Notes under the pieces: model-generated
The model's input: the letters and a program-made list of their open reading frames with translations, nothing else
What the model was told of the DNA's origin: nothing
The model's database searches: none
Made by a program: the position numbers and the translations under genes
In this document: positions 14,501-26,771 of the stretch, in pieces
How positions within the stretch are numbered: the stretch's first letter is position 1
Layout: every line of letters begins with the position of its first letter
Source: Onchocerca volvulus
Taxonomy: Eukaryota > Nematoda > Chromadorea > Rhabditida > Onchocercidae
Assembly: GCA_000499405.2 (NCBI GenBank)
Contig: HG738137.1
Coordinates: forward strand, 11,592,121-11,656,120
Reading direction: 5' to 3'
DNA: 64,000 bases

Positions 14501-17500
14501 ATTCCCATTATTGTATATTAGCTAGAATATAAAAAACCAGAAGCATTTACATGTAAATTACTTTCCTGGTATTTCACGTTGAAAATAAAGCTGGAGAATC
14601 GGAGACAGAGATGAGAATTAAATATGAAATCGCAAAATATAATTATATTCATCGCAAATGATGACTCATTGAACAAAAAATTCTGCAGTACAATATTTTA
14701 ATTACTTGAACATATTTTTGCTAAAATTATTTCGGTTTTTTTCCCGACAAATGTATCAATTGTTTTCAAATAATCTTTCATGCAGGATATTTTTTTTCAG
14801 GTTCGAGCACCACCACCATTGTTTCCTTCGACACTTTTTTCGCCAACCGAAAATAAAACGATCGAATTTCCGGAACCAATCAAGAAAGAACCAGAACCGA
14901 TACCGGAACCGAAAAAAATACCACTTAAAGCAAAGGTATAGAATTCCAAAAAAATTTTTTTCTTTTTTCAATTTTTAGGAAATTCTTCAAATAATTACGA
15001 TATAAAAATATATGATAGTTATGGAATTTAAATGAATTTAGAAAAAAAAATTTGTTTCTGTTTTAGTTTGATAGTTAAATCCCTGTTTTACAAAATTTCA
15101 AGGCGTACTTTCAAATCCATGACAAATATGCTTAATTAATTAGTCTCAGGTAATCGAGGACGAAGATGATGCTGCAGCTGGCGGTAATGCATTTGCGGCA
15201 CAATTGCGTCGTCGTGCACTTAAAAGGGAACAAAATGCAGCATTGTTTGAGCCAAAACAAGATGAAGCTGAAATACAATGGAAAAAGGTTTATTTTTTCA
15301 GCGAAAAAATTTTCTATTCTAATTTCGCAAGTGATAAATTCAAAAATTCTAAACATATTGATTATCAAAAAACTAAATTTTTCTGATGGAAAAAAATCCA
15401 TTGAAATTTTTCATTAATCTATGCTACGTTTTAGGAACATAATGGCTTATTGTATTTCCTTCTTATAATCAATTCTTTTTTTTTCCAGGCTGCCGAAAGT
15501 TTCAAGTCGAAACCATTGATTATCAATGATTTGGATTTTTCGGAATTTCATAAAGATGAATTTGAACAAGATCCATTAGTAATGGCTCGATTAGCAGCGA
15601 TCGCTCAGGAGAAAGGTCTATTTCCAGATGTTAGCAATAATGGCATTCCATCAGGTAGTAATTATCAATTTCATTTGAAATTTAAAGTTTTAAAAAATTA
15701 TTGATGTAAAATTTAAAGATTTCTCTGAATCCTAATTTATGAATGAATATCATTCATGATATATTTATAAAAAATTTGAAGTTCTAAACATTATTTCCAT
15801 TTTAGTTAAAGTAAATTTCAAGTCATTCTTGCATGTGTCGACAAATATTTTTAATTTTCTCTTAAAAAAAAAAAAAGTTTAAGCTGTCCTTATTTGTTTT
15901 CAGTAATAAATTTTAAGAAATTTATTTTAATGTGTAATTAATTTACTATAATATTTCTTACTTTTAGAATTATAAAAATTTCTAATTTAATCAAATTCGA
16001 TGAAATTTTTAGCAGCTGAAAGAGGTCCGCCGCCAGCACCACCATTATTACTTGGTGGACCAGGAGCACCTCCACCACCATTACTACCTGGTGCACCAGG
16101 AGCACCTCCACCACCACCGTTTCTAATTCCAAATGGTGGTCCAAATCAAGCAGGTCGTGAACCAAGTCCAGGTGAATATTTTCACAAAAAAAAAAAAGAA
16201 AAAAAGAAACAAATTAAAATTTTTGAAATTATTTGATTTATATGAATTTAAGATTAGCTGATAGATGGAAATTTTCAGGAAAAATTTTATTAATTTTTGA
16301 ACTGTTGAAATTAGTGCATATTTTTTAATTCTTAAAATCTCAGGACGCTGAGGTGATAAGGAAGGAGCATTAGAATGATCAAGAGGTGCCTTATTGTTCT
16401 TTTAAAAAGTTTGAAAGTTTTTTTTAATTCAAAATCTTTTAATTAGTGAAATTTGGACTACTAAAATCGCGACATAAATATTTGTAATATTTTTTTTTCA
16501 ATAAAACTCTTCTTTTTAGTGCCATCGGTCTCGAAAACTGGAACATTAAAGTTACACTGGAAACCTGCTCAAGCTGAACTACCACCTGTACCATCACTAA
16601 GAAACAAAGGGACATTTTGGCATAAATTAGATTTACCACAAATCGATGCTAAAAAATTGGTCCAATTATTCGAGCAAAAAACCAAAGAACCTCCTGCTGT
16701 TAAGGTAAAGCTTTTTTTAAAATTCTAATCTTTGATTACTTGATCTTCAAGTTATCAAATTTCACTGATAATAAATTTATAATAAACAACTTTAATTACT
16801 CTAGAGCAACAAACAATAAGAATGATGGGACAAATTATTGTCGAATATTACAATAATTTTAAAATCCAATTATTATTCAGCCAATATGCTTTTAGATTGG
16901 TCGATCTATTAATATGTTCAAAAATTTAGCACTTACCTAAATTACCTAAATTATAGCTCATAAATTTTTGCCTAAATTATAGCTCATAAATTTTTACCTA
17001 AATTATAGCTCATAAATTTCTACCTAAATTATAGCTCATACATTTTACCTAAATTATAGCTCATACATTTTTACCTAAATTATAGCTCACAATAACTTTT
17101 CTTCCCTCCTTAATTTATTGATAATGCAGTTTTCTTTGATTCTCAAACAATCAATGATATTCAAATTTTCTATTATTTTTTAAAAATTTTACCATATGCC
17201 AAAATTTTGATAGTTACGGTTGAATTTTTCCAATTGAATATAGTTATAAATCAAATATTTCGGAAACTAACTGATAAGTTTTGATCTTTACTTTAAAAAA
17301 AAAAAGAAAAAATTTGTAGATATTTTATTTCTCACTTTTATTTCTATTAACTATAATCCTTCTGCAAAAATGTAATATAAATACGAAAAAATTCATGAAT
17401 TTTTATTAATTTCAAAAAAAAAAAATAATAACGAAAATTAAGAAATGAAAAATTAAAAAATTAGAAATTAAAAAATTGATTGCAAAATAATGTGTAATTT

Positions 17501-20500
17501 TTTTTAGCGACTTAATGGTGAACATCGGGTACAAGTCCTTCAAGTGTTACCATTAAAACGATCGCAAGCTATTAATATCGGACTAACAAAACTACCACCA
17601 ATAAGCGTTATTCCAACCGCTATCATGGTAATCATATCATCATATCAGCATTTTTATCAATTGGTTTTTGCTCATTCTCCTGGTCACTTTTTCGTCCGTC
17701 TATTTATTTTTCTTAAAAAAATTAAGCATTGATGTTGAGAGAAATTCTAGAAATTCGATTCATTGGTATTGAATAAAGAAGGTATTGAGAAAATTCTCAC
17801 TACAATGATGCCAAATCCAGCGGAAATTGAGCAAATCGAGTTGAAAGTTGCGGAACATCCGGATATGCCGTTAGGTCAAGCGGAACAATTTCTTCTCAAA
17901 CTTTCACAAATACCATGTTTGCTAGAACGATTGAGACTTTGGGTATTCACGTTGGATTATAAAAATTGTGAAAAAGTATGGAATTTTTATTCTGTCAGAA
18001 TTCTTCAAATTTTCCTGAATTCGATAATTTGAAAATTTCCTCTTTTTTTCTAAAAATAAATATTGAAAGGTAACATAGTAAAAATTAATTGCTTATAACT
18101 AAAATTTGCGTTTTAAAATGTTTTCTTCAATTTTTAATCCAATTTATCTTTATTGTTTTTTTCCCAATTTTTCTAATATTCAAGTTGAAGTATAATTTTG
18201 TTATTAAATCGAAATTTTGTGTTTTGTATGATTTTTTTTTAAAGGATATAGCAGAACCGTTGATGGATTTACAATTGGCAATGAAAGAAGTTGAAGAATC
18301 GAAAACATTTCGTACCGCAATGGGAATGCTATTGATCATTGGAAATACATTGAATGGAACTAATGTGATTTATTTGAAATGAAACATAAATATTTAGAAG
18401 AAAAATGAAATTTAACAGTTCAAGAGGAAAAGACAATTTCATCATTTAGTTTTCATCAAAATCTTATAGATTCCATACTCATAAAATTTTGATCATTGCT
18501 TCTCTCCGGAATTTCGAAACTCTTGTAGATTCTAAAATTTTTTCCACTACACTTCTACTTGGAAATTGATATTTGATCTGTTTCCTAAATACGATCGCTA
18601 GTTGGCTTTTTTCAATTTTTTAGTTTTAATATTCTAAAATCCCAAGAGAATCCTGATTACTATCAATTCATGCATTGTTGCTAATATTGATTTTTTTTTC
18701 GTAAAATTTATTTAATTAAAATTTTCATTACTTTTTGCAGATCAAAGGTTTCCAATTGGATTATTTAAGCAAAGCATCAGAAGTAAAGGATCCGGTTTAC
18801 AAGCATACATTAACATATCATTTAGCTGAATATATGATTGAACATTATCCGGATGGAACCGATTTATATTCTGAATTTGGTGCTGTTGCTCGTACTGCTA
18901 GGGTAAAATTTTCATTTTTTTTTTTTTTCTATAAATATTATCTTTTTAAAATTTATGTTAGAATCTAAAGTTAACATGAAATTCATTGCATTCAAATACT
19001 GATTATATATTTATCGCTTAATATTGGATTAAATTTCATCTATAATAAGATATGTTGCTTTAATTTGAAACTTTACTGGAAAATTTAAACTTTTTTTTTT
19101 TCAGTTTGATTATGATGAATTGGAGTCAAATTTGAAAAAATTAGAGCATGATTGTAAAGCATCATGGGGTTATTTGGCTAAAATTAGCAAAAATGATAGT
19201 TCTTCATCGATGAAGCAAAAGATCAATGATTATTTGAATGATGTCGCACAACGAATTCATCAACTTAAAGCCATCTATAGGATTGCTTTTAATAGGTTAG
19301 TAAATTTAAAAAAAAGAAAAAAAATTTTATCGGCTAATATTATAATACTTTCTTCATGAAGAGATATTTCTATCTTTGTTCGTACCATTTGCGATTACGA
19401 ATAGTGTTTTTGCGGTATTTAATTGAAATTTAATTCATTCATGTAAAACTGTTATATTACAAATTGTTCGACAAATAATCGCTAAATAATACGAATAAAT
19501 TTGTCTGAAATTTTACTTCTCAAAATTTTCTTTCAACAAAATGATGGGATTAATTTTGAAATTGGCTAATCAATAAAGGATATGTTTAATTTTTTTTCAG
19601 ATGGCATGCATTTTTGCTCTTTTTTGGCTATAGTGTTCAAGAAGTACCAACATTGAAACCGATGACTGTTTTCAAAATGGTCAATGAATTTGCACTTGAA
19701 TATCGTACCACTCGAGATAAAATACTTCAACAACGAAAACGATTAGCGGATAAACGTGAACGAAATAAAACTCGAGGTAAAATATGGGCTTTGGAAGGAC
19801 AAAACGGTAAAGATGGTATGGAATTGAACGGGAATTTGAAAAATCGTACACCGATACAGATGAATGCTGAACAGGTTGGTGACAATTTCAATCCAAACTT
19901 GAATTAATGTCAGCTTTTCGATGTTTTGCATCCAGAATTAGATGATTTTAATTGGTGACAATTTTAATCCGAACCTACATTAATGTCAACTTTCGATGTT
20001 TCGATGTCCAGAATGAGATTTTTGTTAAATTAGATGAATTTATTACAGCATTTCTACATTTATTTATTTGCCTTGAATTGTCTAATTATCTAGATTATTT
20101 AGAGCAGCTAATTAGATTTAAAAATGGCACCGAATTATTCCATTTCGTTTATTCATTTGATTAGATTTCTACGAATTAAATCAATTTTATCATAACAGAG
20201 TAGTATTAGTCTCTTTTCGGCTTATTTTAAACTTCTGATATTTCATATCTTCCGTGATATTTACGTCGCAATGTGCTAATTAAGATTTATATTTGAAAAA
20301 AATTGATCTCATTTTTATCAATATTTCACTCCAATAATATCATTCAATCTTTTTATTATCATTTTTTTTTTTTTTTTTTGCTGTAGTACTAAAAGATATG
20401 AAATATTGATTGGCTTGAAAGTCATATTTCATTGATTCAATTTCCTGTATAATTTAAGCGACATGAAGCAATGTCACGAATGCTAACTGAAGGAAGTAGT

Positions 20501-21285
20501 GATGATACGTTAAAAAGGACAAGAGCGAAGCCTTCAACAGAACGATCACCTGCTGATATCATTTCAAATCAACGAGAAAGTAAACAAATCACTCATTCTA
20601 CAATAAGATGTATAGATCGATTTATTGATAACAAAAATCCATTCCTTATATAATGTTTAAAGATAGCAAATATTGATTAGATAAAAAAATAATTAAATTG
20701 ATTGGTGTTTTTTTCATATTGATAATACAGTATAATTCTCGTTTCGAGAATTTCTAGTGTTGAAATCAGTTGGACGATTGATCGATTCGGCAAGTCCTGG
20801 TCGAGAATCACCTGATGATGAGATTCTTGATGGCCTTGTAAAAGCAGCTACGATTCAAACTGAACCACGTGATCATCGTCGTAGAGCTAGGCAATTTAAT
20901 CGCAAATCTTGTAAGTTTTTTTTTTTTTCTTTTCTGTTTCTAGAAGTTTTCAGTTGAAGAATTAGACATTATTCGAATTTTAAGTTATTTTTCATCAATC
21001 AATAAATTCTTTTCAATTCAGCTTTAAAAAAATTCCATTTTAATTAATTTATAAAAGTCATATTTTATTATTAAGATGAATTTTAATTATGAAATTTTAA
21101 ATATCAAAATAACCTCAAGTTATTCATTTCCCGAATGTAATTATTCCGTAAGTTTGTTTTAATCGTGATATATCCATGTATCGGCATTCTTTGTTCTTTC
21201 ATTTCTATTATCCATTTCAGTGAGGCGTACTCGAACATTAAAACTTATTGATGATCAATCAGATAGCACAGTTACAACTATTTAA
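2545..21285 (+). CDS. fhod-1: FHOD-family formin, full N-terminus isoform (about 1222 aa)
   Basis: Actin-nucleating formin of the FHOD class, expected on stress-fibre or sarcomere-type actin. Coding exons: 2545-2724, 3351-3475, 9179-9237, 9397-9464, 9580-9685, 9973-10067, 11816-11927, 12130-12248, 12487-12659, 13016-13168, 13368-13503, 13635-13763, 14801-14935, 15150-15287, 15489-15654, 16013-16171, 16520-16704, 17508-17627, 17751-17975, 18245-18364, 18741-18902, 19105-19295, 19601-19874, 20459-20579, 20758-20910, 21221-21285. All phases agree. Order: GTPase-binding/FH3 region (about 1-345, e.g. [28 protein letters not shown]), acidic linker with NDLDFSEF, short FH1 (about 632-684, three proline blocks), FH2 (about 690-1085; [35 protein letters not shown]), C-terminal autoregulatory DAD (DDEILDGLV then a basic FNRKSLRRTRTLK stretch, where Rho kinase acts in the human protein). 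Two introns use GTCAGT or GTTTGG donors and two use AAG acceptors, so those edges are less certain. The assignment as FHOD is firm; orthology to C. elegans fhod-1 is inferred. Confidence 0.93.
4380..4870. repeat. Degenerate tandem repeat in formin intron 2
   Basis: Repeated motifs of the type AAAATTAGATGAYTTCAAGT and TAAAYGTGTAATTT recur four times (the second near 4473, 4599, 4694 and 4841), so a decayed higher-order unit of roughly 95-150 bp is present. Seen directly; no coding content. Confidence 0.65.
4975..5260. repeat. Three-copy tandem repeat of about 90 bp
   Basis: The sequence TGATAATGATT, then a T-rich patch, then TCAAATCAACTATGAACTGA, is repeated about three times with substitutions. 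It lies in the intron directly beside the preceding degenerate array and holds no gene. Confidence 0.6.
6985..6995 (+). promoter_or_regulatory. Probable trans-splice acceptor for the internal formin transcript
   Basis: TTAACTGCAG followed by 35 nt of leader and then ATG 7030. No 5' partner exon in phase is available, which is the pattern expected for spliced-leader addition. Inference from position and phase only. Confidence 0.5.
7030..8486 (+). CDS. fhod-1: Alternative first exon of the formin: 485 unique codons, giving an isoform of about 1606 aa
   Basis: A long open exon starting at ATG 7030 ends at an AG|GT donor in phase 2, the same phase as exon 2 (3475). It can therefore splice to 9179 and yield [19 protein letters not shown]. 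The unique part is Ser/Thr/Lys-rich, without a recognised domain, and ends in an acidic patch (ADEEDF). A strong 3' splice site (TTAACTGCAG, ends 6994) lies 35 nt upstream with an in-frame leader. Its phase does not fit exon 2, so it cannot be a cassette through that site, whereas it fits spliced-leader addition. I therefore read this as a second transcription unit start inside the 5.7-kb intron. The encoded protein would lack the first about 100 residues of the GTPase-binding region. Expression cannot be judged from sequence. Confidence 0.75.
10895..11275. repeat. Intronic dispersed repeat, copy 1
   Basis: About 370 bp that align with 14440-14790, both inside formin introns. Shared landmarks in the same order are CTCCAATCGAT-like start, T run, CTTTACCATATTCCCAT, GAAGCATTT, GATGAGAATTA, TACAATATTTT, AAAATTATTTCG. 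Non-coding. Family unknown; it has no visible terminal repeats, so it may be a decayed non-autonomous element or an old local duplication. Confidence 0.7.
14251..14305. repeat. Inverted repeat (22-bp arms)
   Basis: Left arm 14251-14272 (CGACTTTCGAGCAATATT...) and right arm 14284-14305 (...CACTCGAAAGTCG) pair with two mismatches around an 11-nt loop, within a formin intron. Confidence 0.8.
14440..14790. repeat. Intronic dispersed repeat, copy 2
   Basis: Partner of 10895-11275. This copy ends about 10 nt before the 3' splice site of the formin exon that starts at 14801, so the repeat supplies most of that intron's 3' end. Confidence 0.7.
16945..17099. repeat. 26-bp minisatellite, six units
   Basis: Units beginning CCTAAATTATAGCTCATA start at 16945, 16971, 16997, 17023, 17048 and 17074. 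It sits in the intron between the first two FH2 exons. Confidence 0.9.
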
Positions 21286-23284
21286 TTTATCTCTTAATTT
21301 TCCAAATTTTACTATTTTTAAGTTATTATTACTTTTGTTTATTGTTTACAAATGTTTACAAATATTTGTTTACAAAATATTTCCTTATTGTATTAAAAAA
21401 AAATAGTTTAAAAAGGAAATATTACCAGAATTCATCATCATCCAATGTTTTTTTTAAAAACAGCAATAATTATGAACAGTTTTTAATTTTTAGGAAAAAT
21501 TTTTTTTTTTTTTTTTTGGAGAAAGAGTAAAAATCAAATTAGCAGATAAAACTGAGGAAGTACTAAATTCGACTTCTATTTATAAATATTTACTTATTTT
21601 TTCATTGTTTTAAAAGCTCAATTTTTCTTTTTCTTGAAGAATCAATTGAATATTCCGGTATGCACTTGAAAAAAAAAAAATTAGAATAAAGTTTTAAATT
21701 TTCCATAAAAATAAAACGATGCGATTCCCTCAGATAGAAATTACTATTACCGATCGTTATTTTTTTAATTAAAAAAACTTCCTTCAAGAATCTGTGCTAT
21801 GAAAAATCGCATTTTTCCTCTCTCATCTTAATTTTCCCATGAAATTTCTTAAAAATAAATATTAAATTGATTTTTTTACATGTACTTTACTGTATTAAAA
21901 GTGCTATAACTGTTGTCTGATATATATATAAATGTACTTTTTTTTTTCAAAATTTTTGTTGAAATTTCTCGATTTAATAATTATATAATTATTTATGCAT
22001 TTAATGTGATATATTAATAAATGCTTTCAATGAAGTGATATAGTCGCATGATAAAACAAAACCGATAATAATAAGTGATAAATAGCAATTATTACAAAAC
22101 TGCCAACAAAGATCCCTCCCTTATCACATAAACAGATTTTATCAAATACATAATATGCTACAAAAAGCATTAAAAAAAAAAAGGACCTTCCAACTTGCTA
22201 CCGATGAGTTCAGTAATTTTGCCTGAAAGACAATGTAAAGAATCTATTTTATAAATTCAAAAAGAAAATGATTGAAAATGTAAGATAAATAACTACCATA
22301 ATTTGAGAACATCAGACAGACATATTATTATTCTGCTGGTAATTCAAGCTACTTATCGAACGGATACTAATAATACAAGTATTTAGGCAATTCACGTTTT
22401 CCTCTTCCACTTTTTGATCATTTTTTTTTTTAATTTAGCCTAAGCTCAGTCTATCGATGTAATGAATTTATAATAAATTTCTGCAATAATAAGACGGTGC
22501 TGTAGTTTCCTACAACATGATCCTATTATTCTTGTATCTCCCAAGTCAATAAAACAGAGTCTATTATTAATAAAAACGATTATATTAACTCATTCCTTCA
22601 TGATAGCATATTTTTTGTATATCAGATTTGTTGGTAGATTATTTTTTGGCATGGATTTCCAATTTAACCAATAGCCCAGATTATTATCATCAAACATTGA
22701 TGTACAAACATGTCCAACATAACCAAATATTCAAAATAAACATACAAAAACAAAAAATGGTTTGATTAGCTAATCAAACCAAACTACCCAATAGTCTATT
22801 TCACCATTATACAAATGTAATATTACATAGCTGGTTGAAAAAATAAAAAATAAATTCAAAAATCTCCATTAAAATGCTAAAACATTAAAAGCATGACTAA
22901 CAAACTGACCAGACCCATAATTTTTTTGAAAGATATGAATAAAATGTACATTCATCCAAAGCCTGCCTTCACATATACACATTTTATTGAATCTATCAAG
23001 AGGACCTAGGTTATCAAATATAATGTATTCCTAATAGATGGTGAGCCAGAATTTCTAAACAACTCAAGATATCAGTAGATATCAGTCATCAGATCATTCC
23101 ATTTATTCTTTCAGATTAATTACCACAATTAATAAGTTATTAGTTGTGGTAATTAATCTATCAAAAAAAAAAAATTTCGTTTTATTTCTTTAAAACTTGA
23201 CAAAATATTACAACTCGAAACAAGCCTAAAAGAATTCGCCACAATAGCTTCGTTCGAAAACATCTACGAAAAAGGAAAACACTG
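21286..23284. other. Spacer between convergent formin and EAF genes
   Basis: Holds both 3' UTRs and no further exon that I can support. Candidate poly(A) signals are AATAAA-like at about 21853 on the plus strand and at 23181-23186 (read TTTATT on the plus strand) for the minus-strand EAF gene. A strong hairpin lies at 23113-23159. Confidence 0.6.
23113..23159. repeat. Near-perfect hairpin, 23-bp arms, 1-nt centre
   Basis: AGATTAATTACCACAA at the left end is exactly complementary to TTGTGGTAATTAATCT at the right end. The stem continues inward with one mismatch to a single central G at 23136. It lies 125 bp past the EAF stop codon, between convergent genes. Confidence 0.9.
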
Positions 23285-25889
23285 CTAATCTTCATCCGAA
23301 CTTTCACTTAACTGTAAATCATCATGCAATAATTTCTTTGTATTGCTGTGAAGCGGTGGTGGAGGATATGACATAATTTGTTTTTGTTTTGTTTCTTCAA
23401 TTGACGGTATCGATTGTGAACGTAGCTGTTGTTCCAGTGCTTCTCAAAAAATATTTGAAAATATAAGAACAGAAAGTAGAAATAAAGAGAGGGTATGGAG
23501 CTACTACATATTTTGAATTCGAAGATTTTCTTGACAAGTATCTTTCCATGAATCTCAGACAACAACTTCTCATGTAACATTAAAATGGAGTTATTTCCCA
23601 GAAATGGATGGTCATACCTCGTCATCTTGAGAGGTATACTTGAAATCAAAACAGTTAATCTTACACAGTAATATGGAGGACATAATTCTTTACGCTTTTC
23701 AATAGCTACTATCGCAATTCATAGCCAGTATTAAAAAGGTATAAGACGAATATAAAATGAAGAATTCTAATGAAAGATAAAGAACCTTGTAAATCGTCGT
23801 CATCGCCAGAATCACTACTCCTACTTCTAGAATCATCACTGATGTGTACACTTTTTGATATCGATGCTGATTTCCTACTCTCATCATCACACTCCGAATC
23901 GGAATCATCTGATTCGGATGATGCAACTGTTGAGGAACCGCTTGAACTCTGAAATCCAATAATTAATCATATCGATAACCTGAGATGAATGCTAAACAAA
24001 TAACCATTATCAACTATTTAGTCATTCAATGTCTAAGATAATGAAATGGTTTTCTAAATGAAGATACTGACTGTGGTGCTGTTCCATTGACTATTTCTAG
24101 TACCAGTACCCTTCGAAAGATTCGATGATAAGTTGCAAGAATTATAAATTTGATTTGAAATGTGAACTTAGTAAGATATCAAAATCTTTTAAACATCATA
24201 ACACAACTCTTCAATGGATCCCAATCCAAAAACCCCAAACAAAAAAAAAAAAAACAAAAACAAAAAATACTCTAACATAAAAAAAAATAAACAAAAAACT
24301 TAAAACCAAAATCTATAAATATTGAGATGAAAAAATGATAAAAATGAAAAAAAAAAAAACCTTAGTGTGATTCATTTCATCGCCTGAGTTTTCTCCACTC
24401 TCTTTCCTTAATCGTTCAATTTCGGCTCTTAATCTTACAGAGGCGTTATCTTCGTTACCTCTGCAACAGATTACTACAACTGAGATATCCAAATATTATT
24501 AATCAAATTTTTGCATCAAAATTATTGATATAATACTTAGTACAAATTTCCCTCATTCTAAGAGAAAATATTCATTTTATTAACAATTTTGAAAATTCAA
24601 GTAATATATCAAATTTTATATTTAAATTGTTTTTTTTCTCAACTGTAACGCGATAGAAATATTTTGGTTCAACAATCTCAGAGACGGGTATATATCGATC
24701 ATTTGCTAGTTAGACTTAACTGAGCAAAGAAGTTGAAAAATGAGTCTTAATATTGTAACATTTTATTCAAAATTTATGCAGGTGATGTAACAGTTACACC
24801 GAACAAAAGTTTTCCAAAAGGAAGCTTCTTTCTGTAAATCATTAAACTTACTCACTGGGTAAACTAATAGTTATTCCAGTAGTTGGCCTTTATCTCTGAA
24901 AAAGTAATGAGATCTTCTCAGCATAATTGTAGTTTCTAAAAAATATTCACTACCACATTTTACAAATGTCAAATTGCAATTATCCATTCTCACTATCTAT
25001 TATTATTACCACACATCGCCATAAGATATCGTAAACAGATAATTTCAAATTTGATCATTTTTAACTACTACAAAATGTTACCTTGTTTTCTTCACAGACA
25101 TTATGGATGAAAGCTTTTCAATCCTCATTTCACTGGTCAAGTGATCGAAAAAGAGTAAACATTCTTTCTCGCCTTTCACCGGTTTTTGTGCTCCTTTAAA
25201 TACTGTTAGAGCGTCGCCTTCACCTGGTACTGCTACCTGTAAAAATAACTGGAGATGTGGCATATTAAATATATTTCATGAAATTTCTTATTTTAGATCC
25301 CATAAAAATGCCTTTAAATAGCCAAATGTTCCAGAAAATGATCCATGTAGGAACACTCCTATCCAGAATTTGATACTGATGAATTCGCTTGTTTTGAACT
25401 TTGAAAAAGTTTAAAAGATTAAAAAATCATAAAAGTAAGGCAAAAAAAAAAAGGAAAGACCTGTACATCACCATTCCCACCAAATACTATGAACGTTTCT
25501 TTTTCGCCAGCTAACGATTTCGGTTTGAAATCAACTGGAAATGTACTTTTTTAATTACTTAAGGAAACAGAAAAAACTTTCTGGTTTGAATATGAATAGA
25601 ACTAGTTATATTAAAATCATTGTACTAAATAGTTCCATTCACAGAACAAACAAAGGATGTCTCGAAATGTGATAAACTATTCTTGGATATGAATTCCTCG
25701 AAACATCTCGATGATTTCCATATTTGCATCAGGAAAACATCAAAATATGCAAAATATTAATTAATTAATTGACAACTGAAAACACTTACATCGAAGCGTA
25801 TGATAAACAGGCTTTTCTCCTCGTTCATGGAATGATTCACCAAGTTTCAGATTGTATGTTCCAGAAGGTATTTCACGTACTTCTGCCAT
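23285..25889 (-). CDS. eaf-1: ELL-associated factor (EAF), about 274 aa
   Basis: EAF proteins bind ELL-family RNA polymerase II elongation factors in the nucleus and stimulate elongation. Exons on the minus strand, 5' to 3': 25889-25790, 25536 side trimmed to 25534-25461, 25236-25082, 24887-24852, 24460-24361, 24110-24072, 23948-23786, 23442-23285; the sum is in frame. The conserved N-terminal half is clear (LKLGESF, TLRFDFKPKS, LTVFKGAQKPVKG, EKLSSIMSVKKTR). It is followed by a helical Arg/Glu stretch, a Ser/Asp-rich segment and the family C-terminus LHDDLQLSESSDED. Exon 4 needs an AAAG acceptor, because the stronger CAG 8 nt upstream leads to a stop; exons 6 and 8 also use AAG and GAG acceptors. 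A TTTTACAG site 24 nt upstream of the ATG suggests trans-splicing. Convergent with the formin gene. Confidence 0.92.
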
Positions 25890-25913
25890 CCCGAAATGGA
25901 ATTTCCTTTTTCT

Positions 25914-25921
25914 CTGTAAAA
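25914..25921 (-). promoter_or_regulatory. Probable trans-splice acceptor of the EAF gene
   Basis: On the minus strand TTTTACAG is followed by a 24-nt leader (25913-25890) and the ATG at 25889. No upstream exon is needed to complete the protein. Confidence 0.55.
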
Positions 25922-25973
25922 TAAATCGAGTAGAACAAGAAGAATAGACTAGAAATTAATTTAAGTGTTTCTG

Positions 25974-26068
25974 TAAATTTTTTAATTTATTGACATCATT
26001 CCATATATCTAATTCTGATTCCTCTTTTTCCCTTTTTTGAATCCTGACTTTATATTTATATTTGAGAA
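25974..26068. repeat. Direct repeat, copy 1 (about 95 bp)
   Basis: Matches 26772-26876 closely: GACATCATTCCATATAT, CTGATTCCTCTTTTTCCC and TATATTTATATTTGAGAAGC occur in the same order. Non-coding, upstream of the EAF gene. Confidence 0.85.
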
Positions 26069-26771
26069 GCAAACAAATTGCATCTTCTAGTAAAAATTAA
26101 AAGAACACGTATAAACAGTTAAATGAATATGTGGACTTTGAACCCTCGTTGAAATATATCGATCAGGTCGAAAATAGAAAAACAAATTCGTTTCAAACAT
26201 TTCCCATTCTGAAGTCAAATATTATCCATGAAAGATAAATTTTTACGTAATATTCAACGTAATACTTATTATATGAAAGCAAAGATTAATAATATGTAAA
26301 ATATCTTTTCAAAGAAACATAGTATTGTCTTATAAAAGAAATAAAGAATAAGAGAAGTTTACGGGAATAAACGCTGTAATAAATGAAAAAGAAATGGAAG
26401 TGCATAAATGTGAGAAATAATACTGAGTGATAAGAATGATAAGATAAAATGAAATGAAATATTCCAGAAGGAATTGAAAATTGCAAATGATAAACACGAA
26501 TTTATATTAACATCAATTACAACAAAACACTGCTAATCGCCAACTTCAGGTTATTGTCTAAATTGCGACGGGTAATATTTAGTTCACGTTATTGTCTGAA
26601 TCGTGATGGGTACTTTTTGAGGAATCAAGATCTGATTGATTTGTAATTTGAACTGAATTGATTTGTAATTTGAATTGGAATCTTGTTGATGTTTTGACTC
26701 CAACTAGGTCAACAACAGTGTAGTAATAGTGGTCTTCTGCTAAATTATCGCTCTTGTCGATTGGAGCTTAA

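Noticed and set aside
15938..16165. Minus-strand 75-aa frame with [11 protein letters not shown] repeats
   Set aside because: It is the antisense of the proline-rich FH1 exon.
23699..23959. Open frames on both strands with Ser/Glu-rich or other residues
   Set aside because: They are alternative frames of the Ser/Asp-rich EAF exon 23786-23948.
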